This document shows, one piece after another, positions 1-12,345 of a stretch of 64,000 nt of DNA. The notes under the pieces were generated by a model that ran no database searches, was not told the origin of the DNA, and saw nothing but the letters and a program-made list of their open reading frames with translations. Position numbers and translations under genes: made by a program. The DNA comes from Hymenolepis diminuta (lineage: Eukaryota > Platyhelminthes > Cestoda > Cyclophyllidea > Hymenolepididae). Within the stretch, counting starts at the first letter, position 1. Each line of letters begins with the position of its first letter. The stretch lies in contig CAADRB010000028.1 of the NCBI GenBank assembly GCA_900708905.1, forward strand, positions 1,098,978 through 1,162,977. The letters run 5' to 3'.

Positions 1-3000
1 AAAATCTTTGAAAAACATCTAAGAGAATGCAAAAGATGAATACGAAAATCTTTGATTACATAGAATAACACTTTTGGAGATTAATTTTTTGAGTAGAATC
101 CAAAATATGAGCCTGTTTCCTCTTTTGACCATTTGCATTTTTAAAGATACGCAGAGTACATTGTCGATATTTATCCCATTTTCCGCACTTATTTGCAGTT
201 TCAATAGATTTATCAACACTTTTCTTGTCTTCTCAATACCGTTTACCGATTTTTAATATTTGTGTGAATTTTCATCTAAAGTTTGTGAGAATAAACTGAT
301 GAAGAATGAAATTACAATGAAGATGATGGATAAGGAAGCCATTGTCATCTTCAGATTTAAGCGGAGTTTTATGCAAACAAAACAATATCATTACAAAATT
401 AATTACAATAGTAGTATTTGGCAACGGTGGAGCTCTGAAAAAATGCTGTTGGTGCTTATTTAGCCAAATTATTATCAACAAGCTTACGAAAAAACAAAAT
501 TCTAGTTGGAAATCTAGAACTTAGCTGACAGATACATGTTAGCATTAGTTAATTTGCTTTTGAATAATCTGCATTTTTTCAAGTGTTAAGGTTGGATGGA
601 TTTTTTAAAAGTCCAAAAAAATAATCCCTTTATTTCGAGTCAGCCCCGAGAGTTAAACTTCAGAAACCTCCTTTGACATTTTGACTTCGTTTGCTTTACA
701 GTAGAAAAGTTATTAATTATAACAGTAGAGAGTACGCAATTTGTAATAGAAGACTCTGGATTTCACATTCTCATACACTGAAGGAAGAGTTCTCCGAGAC
801 TTTATGATTATCTTTTATGCCTTCTGAGGTCATAGTCATTTCAAATTTTCTCTTCAATTCGTGGAGCAGTCTTGAACTAGGAATAATTATATGCAGGCAC
901 ACATCCGGTAGCGTTGAATATTTTAAAGGTGGTTATATTGCCTATTTATTCTTTACAAGCTTTCATTCATTCATTCTTTGGTTAATAGAGTTCGAGTAAT
1001 TGTGAGTACTACCTCAGGCAGGGAAATTAATCACTCTGTCTTGTGTCCGGAACTTCAGCTTGTTGCATTATTAGACCACGGGAATATAAGTAGATGTCTT
1101 AGCCTATTCCTCATTACTATATTCAATAATAGCTGTATAAGATTGATATGTACCCTTTTCGTTAATGGCCCTTCGAATCGATAAGTAATAATTAATAAGT
1201 GTTACTATAGATAGACGAACAGCAGTCAAATGAAATGGATTTCACTACCAGGTGATTTATGAGTAGATTTTAACAGATTTCAACTTAATTTAGCTCTACG
1301 AGCTTAGGACGTAGAGCGGTCTTAAAAACCCGTGCATTTACAATAAAAAATTATGTTGCTAGCGTTTTGTGCGCCAGTATAGAAGCGATTAAAGTTCTCG
1401 TTGGCGAAATTGGAGATCACAGAATTGTTGCATATCGATACACACTCAGTGAACGTCGTAAGGGGACTGGAATCGAGGCATATTGATGCAACTACTTACT
1501 GAGTATTAAAAAAAACTGTTATTCATTTGACACCTAAATGTAATGAGGTATTTTTTTCAATCTAACTCCTAAGCAAAGATGAATAAACTTGCATATTGCC
1601 AATAAGTGACCGAGTAAATAAATGATAGGAAAACTTCGTTTTGAACCGGGTCTCAGACAACTAAAGAAACAAAGCCATTGTAAAATTAATAATAAAAATG
1701 AGAGACTTCTCAAATCTTATTTAAATTATCTTGAGTATTTTATATTTCTTTTCACTTAAAGATGCTTAAAAACAGACTAAGTAGTACACTCCGAATGGGA
1801 AATTTAATTAACAAAATTAGTGTTAAATTCATTAATGTTAATACGATGACTAGAATTTATTTTACGAAAAAATATAAATTATAATCTTAATATTAAAAAT
1901 TTACTGAACGTAAAAGAGTAGCCGACTTTGAAAAAGTATATAGCCGTTTAAAACCTTAAGTTGATTAAAGATAAATGTACATAATTTTTAAATGGATAAC
2001 AAATAATTATTTGTTTTTTAAAATTTCACAAAATTAAATGAGTAGACGAACTGTTGTGGGAAATAAAGCTCAAATGAAGCTAATTTCTCGATATATCGAT
2101 TGTTCTACGTTGATCAAATTATACTCTAGAATACCGGTTGTGCATATATGATATAATTTTAATGGAAAAAGCGTTAATAAAACGGAAGTGGTCAAGGTTA
2201 ACGAGATAAATTTATTTACCATTGATCGGAAATAATTGTGTCTGGGAAATTTAATTTACAATCGAAGGGCAAATTTTTAAAAATTTCTTTCAATTTCCTT
2301 TAGTTTAAAATAGCCATGAAATAAGGCAGTTTCCTAAAATAAATCAGAGTACTTATTAAATTTAAGAATAACTTTATTCAAATTATTATATGACTCCAAA
2401 TATATGTGTATAATTGGAAGCTTTTTAAGCTGGAGAAAGTACAAAATTATCATGAAGCTGTATGCTTCAAAGTATAAATAATTTGATGAACTAACTTAAT
2501 TTGGAATAATATTTGTTCACCAAATTTCACGTAATTTTGTAAGTCTCGACACAAATTTATTAAAATTAGACTGTGTAATTGAGAGGAGTTTTTTCTTCCC
2601 ATAGAAGGTATGAGTGAATTATTTGGTAATTAAAGATAGATTTGAATTTCTATAAATTTCCCCTTTTCGATCCGATGTGATTAACTGGGGATTTATTACT
2701 GACCATAGTCGAGTAGATGTACACAAAACCGAATGTATCCTTTGTCCCAACGAGATGGATTCACTCATTTAATACTTAGTGTCTTGTGGTGTCTTAGAAA
2801 ATGTTAGGTTTAGTGGCTTATTGAGGACAACGAGCTAATATTTGGGTTAGGGGCCGGTTTGGCTACATCACATCCGTTCACGTCGCCAAATTACATAAAA
2901 ATTAACTTCTCTTTGAACATTAAATAAAATAAAGAATATAATTATAATTTATATCGACTCTAAGAAATTATGCGGAACCACTCATACATATGAGGAAAAG

Positions 3001-5605
3001 AGTGTGGCGACAGAAGATATATTGCATTTAACATTATTCAGCTAAGGATTTCAATCACGTATAAAATAATGATTTTCTCAGGCAGAATGATTTAGATTCA
3101 TATTAAATATGCATGTAAGTGGTACAACTGAGATACTTTGACGTACTCTTTTGAAACTTTAAAATCTGATTAGCATGAATATCTCTGTAAAGTTTTGCTC
3201 AATATGTCAAATAATAGGTCACTGGCCTACATTCAGTGGTGTGAATGGTCAATGACATTGGTTACCGGAAGGCGAAGTTGAATATAAGCTTTTAATCAGA
3301 GTTTTTCCCGGATGCATTCACTCTACCAAGTTAAATGTTGCTAACGCTTCTCCTAATAAAATCGTTATATAAATTTTTACGAAATTAGTCATTTATTATC
3401 TTGCTATATTCATAATCTACAACATAATGATTACGTTGTCACACTGAGCAATCGAATTTACATTTTAAGTACGTAATACTCACCAAATTCCATTGTCTAC
3501 GTTAGATAAACAATCATACCAAGTAATTACCTCCAATCAAAAGGTCAATTTTTAGAACAGATGATTCATTAGAAGGGGAATAATTTCCCAACTCCTTGTA
3601 TTGAAGTAATAAAATTGCATTTTCCACATTTATTAGTTTAAACATCCATTAAACATCGTAAAGACTATAAGAAAAGATAGTCTTTTCTTTTATTTGCGCA
3701 AAATGCGAAAACGTTGAATAGAGTTAATTAATTTACAAATTCTGTATTCGATCATGCGATATATTTCGAAATAAATAATGATACCAATTTTCTCCCTAAT
3801 TTTTCCTTCTAATTAATTCGTAAAATCATTCGAGGAAAGTGTTTTCCAGTAATCACGTCGGGTAAAATATTGAAGACTGACCGTCTCCACATTTTTTATC
3901 ATGGAATTATTCACTATTTTAATTCAGTTATAATAATATGATTCCAACTTAGATGTTAGAGACCTGGAGTGATTAGGCGAATTATATTAAGCTGAAAAAT
4001 CTAAATCACTATAACAGACGCCATTAGAGTGTCTAAATATTCAGACTACCATTAATCTTCCGTGTTAATCAAATATGATTAAGTCGGAGATTCCTAATGG
4101 TCTGATATGGGTAAATATGTAGCTTATTTAAGCACATTTAAAGTTTTTTTCTGGTATTTCAGTTACGACAGGTGGCAAAAAGACAAGATACCAGAAAATA
4201 AAAATTTTATCAACTATTCTTGATAGATAATTCTATCTAGATAACCATAACAAAGAAACCTAATAATGAAAACTAGAGGCCGGAGGAAGGGGATGGGTAA
4301 ATTTACGTACAAATCGTCATATATCTTAAAAGAACAACGTGTAATAAACGAAACAGACGGCTGAAGAACAAGCTTCCGTGGTGTAACAATAGATCTGTGT
4401 ATGATAACTTAAAAGGTGATATAATTTTAAAAATAGCAACCCTCTACCCAGGTTAGAGAGAGAGATTGTAAATTGTAGAATCATAGGGGTCCCCTCTTTC
4501 ACGCCTTTATCCGACTAAAATGAAGCCTTGGCTATTGGTAAACTTTTTACATGAAATACGATGAGAATAACCTGAGCACCTGTTCTGTCATACTTTTGTA
4601 GCTATTACAGTCTATACTCATTCTTAATTAGTCTGGAAAATATACCGAACTTTTCCATACATTTTAAGGTCCCAGATAAATGATAATTGCAATGCGGGAG
4701 GTAAGTTTATTTAGATTCTAATCAACAATAGACTCCCACGTTCCGCTCATATTTAAATTTACATAAACAATCTTCTTTGCTGCTTACCGACTTCAATTTG
4801 ATTTAAATAAGTTCTCTGAATTAAGAAACATGAACATTTTGTTCAAAGTTTTCTTTGAATGGCAAATAGAGATGTTTTTTGGAAACTAAAGTACTGTCTA
4901 CGGAAACAAAAAGGCAAAAGTTGAAATGCATAAAACAAATTTCATAAATTTTAACAAATCCTGGAATGATGGTTGTAATTTATTTTGACCACATTATGAC
5001 ATAAGGTATTTTGTTAAATTTACAAGCAATGAAGGATTGACTGTTCTCCGAAATGTGTTAAATATCCTCTGAATTATACCCTAGGAAAATATATTTATTT
5101 AAATGCAATTAGAAATAGCATTTTAGACGTCACGAATGCAAAGGGAATAAGTCCCATTAAGATGCATAAAGTGAAATGGCAAATTTTAAGTCCAGTCACT
5201 TGGAAAAGATTTATATAAAATGGATTTAGAAATAGCATAGTCTATTCATTGCTGACATAGATAGGGATATAATTTCGGTTAATTTGCACTAAGACGCAGA
5301 ATTGTATTCAAATTTACATTCTCCATATCTATGGTATTATTTTTTGAGGAATCTGTAATAGCTGAAATCCCTAAGTGTTCGGAAAACGTCCATTTCACTC
5401 ACGTCCTTGACAGTTTTGGACAACCTTGGTAGCAATAGCCAATAGTGTGGATACATTTATGCCACCGTGAGTTTGTACGCTTGTAGAAGTATTGTTTAAA
5501 GACTTCAATTGTCAAAGTGAATCTGACAGAAAATGATTAGTAACTTGGGCAATAAATTATATTACTTTTGCTGTTTAAAACTTTTACAAAGCAATATGAA
5601 GTTGA
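1..5605. other. AT-rich non-coding region
   Basis: No reading frame here has convincing protein character or matched splice borders on either strand. The short open frames are of the size expected by chance in AT-rich DNA. Two perfect inverted repeats are visible: an 8-bp stem near 3661-3685 (aagactat/atagtctt) and a 10-bp stem at about 4148-4157 and 4189-4198 (tttctggtat/ataccagaaa). They have no obvious partner feature and may be chance. Confidence 0.6.
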
Positions 5606-5866
5606 ATGTATTTTTATTCATTATTTACCCTTGACAAGACTAAAAAAATCGATAAGCTTCAGATCAAGAGAAACGGTAACCATAATGAGTACAGTTCACG
5701 GTTTTATATTCTTATAAATCTGACTCCAAATACTAGGGTTTATCTCCCAGATTTCAGAAGGGTTCATGACCCGATGTCCAGGATTTATCGGCGGTTGGAT
5801 AAATTAGAACGGTCAGTAAGACTATTTCAATCCACCTTCTTCTATTTGCATTTTAATTTTACTTAG
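5606..5866 (+). CDS. Candidate small ORF or exon, unrecognised
   Basis: An ATG-to-TAG frame of 86 codons. The first part is AT-rich and unremarkable. The stretch 5748-5813 reads FRRVHDPMSRIYRRLDKLER, which is basic and helix-forming and looks like real protein. It is preceded by a possible acceptor (ttatctcccag, ending 5747) and followed by a possible donor (cggtca|gtaaga, at 5814). It may therefore be an internal exon of a plus-strand gene rather than a free ORF. I recognise no family, and no partner exon was found nearby. It could be chance. Confidence 0.2.
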   Translation: MYFYSLFTLDKTKKIDKLQIKRNGNHNEYSSRFYILINLTPNTRVYLPDFRRVHDPMSRIYRRLDKLERSVRLFQSTFFYLHFNFT

Positions 5867-8059
5867 CAGTGTACACTAAAATAAATTATAATTTTATCAT
5901 ACTCTCATGATCACAAGACTTTGAGAATCAGATTAGGTTGTATATTTACCAAGTTATTTCAGATCCTAGTTTTAATATGACAAGCAATCGACCTTCGCAC
6001 CACTGACAGAGAATTTTTTACTGTTCCGACTTTTACTTGAATATTGTTCCTGAAGCAATCTTCGCCAATTCTAAGTGCGTAACGCATTTTTTTACTGAAG
6101 AAGTTTCAATTTGTGGTTTTTTGCAAAAAATACAACATAACTATTATTTAAAAGCAGAAATCTAAACAGACGGATATTCCGAGATGATGCGATTAACCCA
6201 GCATCTCAATCTGCCAACCATTTGTCCCTTTGAACCAACACATAGAATATTACTTTAAAATCATGGGGATCAGGTTTCAGATGGCAATGATGCAATGAAA
6301 TATGCCTTTTTTAATAAAAGGAAGATAACACGAAGGATTATTCCAAGAGGCTAAATTTATTTCTCGACTCCCGCTCAATTCCTCTAAACCATTTGTTTGT
6401 ACCACTCTTTTAACAGTTTTGTTTAATTGAGTTCCATGTTGGAAATTTTTTGCCTTTCGGCTGTTTTAGGAATAATAATACTTGTTGATCTCTAGGTTTT
6501 TCTATTCTCCACTCTATGTCAAGCCATACAGTATTTGTTAAATCCCCAGATAAAGCGTACTAAAACTATCTCTTCTATTTTACGCTAATTACATGAATGC
6601 AATTTTTCATCTCAAATTTTCTTGAAGAAGGCTGACAATAATCAGTTTGAAATTGTGAAGTCGTTCTGAAAAATTTATTGTGTCCAATTTTTCAGCTGTT
6701 CAACTAAAGATGTTTCAAAATTATCTTCTACACGGTAGTTCATTCATTGAAAATTCATTGAATTTGAAACGAACAACTATATTTGCTCCAAGCCATTACT
6801 TAAATAGAGATCATAAGACGAAATATTTAGTTTAATATATTCAGTGTTATTATATCAAAGAATTAGATAATATAAACATTTCATACGGATTTGTTCGGTT
6901 TCTCTGTTCACCACAGAATAAAGCATACAGTTTGAAGCAGAATTTTTGAAGGTAGATTTTTTTATATTAAGTTCTGAAATTTTGTAAAAAAATAAATTTT
7001 GTGCTATCTAACTTAAAATGCTATCTACTTCAAATTAATATCTCTTTTACCCCTAAGAAATAAAATCCTGCTTTTGATTGACATTTTAATAAAAAATTCC
7101 ATTTATCTGATTTGGAGGAATTTGGGTTATTTGCTCACAAAATTTGTTTTTCTTTTACTTTAGCGGTTACTTGACGAATATAGGCTTGATACTTATGAAA
7201 TATACTAATTATGGTCAAGTTTGATTGATAGTAACCCCTTCTAAATTTTCTTAATACTTGTGTCATGTCTGAAAATTTTCAATTACCGAGAAATTGGTAG
7301 CTTGTCATCACCTCAAATAAGTCTTTTTTCGTCAAAATGTAAGATTTTTGCCACTTAAGCGACCTTAGTCTAAGTGAAAATGGTTTCAGTTGACCGCTGC
7401 CAAAATTGGCTCTGTAAAGAACAAGGTAATTTTACAAAATATTTTATCTATTCCATTTGATTAAAAGATTGTACTAGAGATAAGATTTGCTTTAAAAATA
7501 ACATTTTTGAGCCCGAGAGAAGTGAAGTTTCGAAGTTGGAGATTCCAATATACCTTGTGTTTTGCCACTTTGTTTTATTAAACCTCAATGGCTTGAAGTA
7601 TTTCTGAGTAGTCTGTTCAGTTGAAACCTAAGTTTAATGGCTTTGAGATGACATTTGTCCTAGATGACTGTCTTCAAGAATAGTGATATTTAGGAATTGA
7701 AATTTGAATAAGTGCCGAGTTCCATAAACCATTTATAAGTATATCAATTGTTGATTGAATGTACACATATTTAATGTATAGGTTAACGAAAATCTCTTCG
7801 TTACTGCCTTAAGAACGTACTTGTGCCAATTTTCACTACGTAGCATCATTGATTATAAGTTTTATCATTACAAATTCCCTTAGAAGTCGTATTAAAAGGT
7901 CTTTGAGGGATTTATTTGTGCTTTCAACGAATGCATTTGCACAGAGTCATTTGAAATAAATACGGCAGAGTCAGCAGGTTTCTGAATGAGAACTAGATAT
8001 CGAGACAACCAATAAGGTGAGAGATACATACGCAGTCATTTAAACACCAAATTCAGACT
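5867..8059. other. Non-coding, nothing recognised
   Basis: AT-rich sequence without splice-bordered frames or recognisable repeats on either strand. Confidence 0.55.
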
Positions 8060-8660
8060 GTGAAGTACATTTGGCTGCAAGTCTCTTATCTCACCGTCCG
8101 AACGCGCCGTCTTGACGTCATTTCAATGCCCGAAATGGTTGTCAACACAAACAGTCGGAATTTGATACAAAAGCATGTGCTACATATAAATATATTGAAA
8201 TGCGTCAGTGGTATTTCTGTTCTCACTACCATCAACTTATTTTCTCCTACCCATTGAACATTGTCTAAAAGGTCCGTAAGTCGGGACATTTTTATTCTCC
8301 TCTGTTTATTAAACGCGCACACATACGCCCAACATATCTAGAAGCGGCATCCATCAGCTCTAACGACTAACTTCGCTTTACCTTCATTTAGGGCCTCTTT
8401 TCTTAGGTGTCGTTTAACTGGGAGACACGTCCTCAAATTGAGGATAAAATGTTCCCTATCCTTCTTTTCCTCCTCCTCCCACTCCCCACTGGCACCTTTT
8501 TCCCCCTCCTTCTAGCTCCTTCCTTTCTGGCCACTTTTGTTTCCCCGTTATGCTCTCCTTTGCATAGTCGCTGGTGGGAATGCTGTGAGTCATAATCCCT
8601 TCCGTCTTGCGCCGCGCTTATTTTTTGTTTGATCCAATACAACGTAGACATTTAAACGAT
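8060..8660. other. GC-richer island, possible promoter or first exons
   Basis: Base composition rises above the surroundings. The island contains a palindromic CRE-like TGACGTCA at 8113-8120 and a long C/T tract at about 8455-8545. Both strands are open over 8086-8257. The minus strand has an ATG frame starting MSRLTDLLDNVQW near 8289 that could be a first exon. On the plus strand an ATG at 8449 opens a leucine- and proline-rich, signal-peptide-like frame ending at a donor-like site (aatgct|gtgagt, at 8586). The second may be only a by-product of the pyrimidine tract. A promoter with an associated first exon is a guess; no downstream exon was matched. Confidence 0.25.
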
Positions 8661-11600
8661 ATTTTTGTACTATTCTCTTCTAACTTGCAGGCAACAAAGA
8701 AACAGCTAAATACAAAATCCTTTATTAGTTGGAATAAGACTCCTGCCAACTTGACTGTCATTCGAGACATAAACTATTATTAGTTCGATGGTATTTTGAT
8801 CTCCAAACATAAACAATATGAAGACAACTTGTATGTTTATTTTAAAAATATTCTGCGTTTGTTACATTCCATCCTAACTTTATCTCCTTAGTTTGCATTA
8901 ACTGCAGTCTAGTGAAATATAGTGGACAGATAAATCATAGCTGCAGAAAACTAGACCTTCTGGCTTGCTACCATACTTTGGAACTAAATATGATTTGAAG
9001 ATTGGTTTGTTTTCAAAAGGTGGTCCTTGGTTCTAGCAATCATCGAGCAGTGGAGTTGTATAGAGCAATGATGATGGTAATAATCGTGTTGATGAATTTG
9101 ATCAATTTCCTTCTTATTTACAAAGATTGTATGTAATTTAGGCAGAAGAATGCACATCTGTGAATGGCCGGGAACACCCTGGCCAACCATCATGCAGATA
9201 GCATTAAACCGATCGGTAAATATAGTCAGTCTTGAGCACAATCTACACTTGTCATGGTCTCAGAAACTCCAATAAGTTAGGTGGAAATCTAAAGAACTCC
9301 ATGTTACGTTGGTGTTTAAAAACAAATAGGGTTAACGGGAAAAGTGCGAGCACAAATCGCTTATCAAGATCCTCCAATTGATATGTTTGAAAATGGCTCA
9401 AATAAACGCTAAAGCTTAACGGTGTTTCTCATCAGGATGAATCAAATTAATATTGCTTAAAAATTTTATGAAATATCTGGAGAATCCTTCAGCCCTCTCC
9501 CAGCCTTTACGCTAAACAAGTATTTGAATTATCATATATCAACAAGGATATTAGCAGTTCTTATTATCCACAGCAAGGGAAATGAATTTAGAAATATTTA
9601 ATTACAGATAGCTTCTTAATAATAGGAAAAGAGAGATTAAAGACGGATTTCTGCCTCTAGATTTTGAATCGTCAGATATTCTGTAGATTTAGTTCTGTTT
9701 CATAATGTAATAAGCCACTTCTTAATGTCAAAAAATGACAGTTAGAATGGTAAGATTTCATAACAATCCCTTTTGACTAAGTCTTAAACCGATGATTAGC
9801 CAGTTAATTACTATCACCATAGTTCTTTCTTTTCAAGTGATTTAGCTTTCAAATTTTCTTAAGTATTTTCATGCCAGAATTTATTTTTTAACAGCTCAAA
9901 AGCTATTTTTCTGGCATACCTTATCAAAGGTCTTTGTTATGGTGTACATCGTAGTCACCAGGTAATGCTTTAATATCAAATTCAGATTACAATTGAAAAT
10001 AGTTAGGCTCAGATAAGCTTATTAGCTTATTACTAACTGAAAATTTTAGCTGATAACAACTACTTATGCGTTATCATGCATACGTTTTCTTTTACCATTA
10101 AAGCAAAAAAATGGTTGATTAAATATTTGGCTACAAAATTTCAATGGAATGTAAATATTCGTTCGCGAAGATAAGTCCTCAGTACAACACTTCATTCAAC
10201 AGTCTCTTGAACTTAGTCTAAAATCGGACTGAAATGCGAAGGTCATCAACCGAAATCTTTAATAAGTTAGGTATTTTTATATACCGGATATGGTAGTAAA
10301 TATTTGTTTAAGATTTAACTTTTTAAGTTAAAGAAAGTGTTAAGGAATAATGCAGTTATATCATTTCATTAACACTTGGAGTCCATCAATTTTAATCGGT
10401 TCACTCAATTCAAACCGTGATGCTACGATTAATTAGTTATGCCAAAATTTGCGATATAATCACGAGAACAGCCAGCATCATGATATGTGGTTCATTTATT
10501 TGGCCGGTTTATTCTAGTTTCGTTGCTTTTTTCTGTTTACTCTTTTTAAATAATATCTGTACAACCACTCCTTTTGCTACACATGTTTCCCACCGCGTAA
10601 ATTTAATTTATTACATCTGAAATAAATACAAAGATGATAATTCGGTTTGCAAAGTAACGCCTCACTATTCTGGGTTTATTAAATGTAATTGTTATATTTG
10701 CCAAATAAGATAATATGAGCAGATCAGAGCAAGTAATCGTCCGGTTAGGCTATCTGCACTTCGTCTACTATGTATGTATGATCATCATCTTATTGAATTT
10801 AATGAGCTCTACATACCTTTGTCTCATGAATTAATTTGAATGTTAAATGTGATAGTCATTGTGCATAGTCTTTGTCTGTAAGGAGACAATTAGATAAACT
10901 TGTCAGTTGGTATTGACAAAGATCAGTTGATACAGATTAGTCAACAAGGACTAAAAAGCTGGATAATAATGAGTTCTGTACGCATAAAAGTGTTATGAAG
11001 ATATATAAAAAATTTTAATGAAATTAACTACATTAATAACATTTATCATTATTATAATAACAATAAATGAAAAAATAACCACAGACGCTATTTCCAAATG
11101 ATTTTTCTCGGCATTAAATGAATGCTACATTTTTCCCTGTTTTGGATATTTGTTTTTTATTCGGATTGATTTATTCAAAACCTTTCCTGAATGTGTAGTC
11201 CCAAAAATGAAATATTCTGAAATAATTGTTCATCAAAATATATGCTGTTTGTCAGTAAGATTAATTTTCTGATGTTATATTTCTGCTCCTGGGAACGCTG
11301 CTAACAAATTTCCTTCCCTAATTAGTCTCATTAGTATCCAAATCGGGTTAAATATGCACTTTGCATGCATAGGATGGCACATCTATAAAAATGGTAGACA
11401 AGTAATCTTTGTGAACTCTTAGGTGCACTTTTCATTGATGTAAAATAGCTATTTACTGACTAACTCTGACTTCATGTAAAATTATTTACTTTATGTGAAC
11501 TGAACCTTTCAGACTATTTCAGACACAGTCGTAAAAATTATACAAATTTAAAAGTGGTTTTCAGTCATCGTGTCCCAAGTCTCACAGAAAATAGGACTGC

Positions 11601-12129
11601 GACAGTGCTTACATTTTTGAGCAAAAATGAAGTTTAAATACCTCCTGACCTTTAAACAATGAAACCATCACTTGAATAAGTTGCAATGCATATTTTAATA
11701 AAAATAACTTTCATGGCCAAAACATCTGCCAAATTACTTCTAATATTTTATTAACACTTTCGGGGAGCATATCCTTTATTAGTTTAAAAGCTGTATGCGC
11801 ATGAAATTGAAAATTCGTTCATCATTTAAACATTATATAATAAATTGGATAAGCAAATTATTAAGGACTGCTAGCCTTGATTTCTTTCTTAAATTTTTTT
11901 GACAAAATGCCAGCAGACAAAGTTCTAAACCTCAGAGTTTATGTTCTGTCTCAGAATTAACAATTCCCACAGGTGGTCTTTGATTCGCTCATCTCTTTAT
12001 CAATATTCAGATGCACGCTACGCTTGATATCTTGACAATTAATCTGTGCGAAAAACTACCATCGGTCCGATCATAGACGCAGAAAGCCAGCATCTTAGCA
12101 TTACAACAGTACCGAAATAGATCAATTTT
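8661..12129. other. Non-coding, nothing recognised
   Basis: AT-rich. An open frame on the minus strand at 8984-9241 is histidine-rich at its end and has no family signature. A 9-bp perfect inverted repeat (atgccagaa/ttctggcat) lies at 9871-9879 and 9909-9917. Confidence 0.5.
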
Positions 12130-12345
12130 AAAAAAATTTATTTTCGTTTGACTTCTCTATACCCGTAAACTTTGTCCACACCTTACCACATTTACCCAAC
12201 TTGCCCTTGGTACCTACGTCCGTGTATGTCAACGCCCCTGACCTAGATTAATATGGTGACAGTGGGCCATAGTATACGGGTCGTCTGGGCAACACAGCTG
12301 TGGAAATTTATGAGTTCGCAACGTCTGCGGACATATTTTAAGGCA
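12130..12345 (-). other. GC-richer island with coding-like minus-strand frames
   Basis: On the minus strand one frame reads a cysteine- and histidine-containing peptide (for example CCPDDPYTMAHCHH) up to about 12227. An overlapping frame just downstream reads ALTYTDVGTKGKLGKCG between a possible acceptor (ttaatctag) and a possible donor (tgtg|gtaagg). The abrupt composition change and frame switching suggest a decayed repeat or gene fragment. No family is recognised. Confidence 0.2.

Noticed and set aside
8433..8651. Minus-strand ORF rich in Arg, Lys and Gly
   Set aside because: It is the complement of the C/T tract at 8455-8545, so the basic composition is a by-product of base bias.
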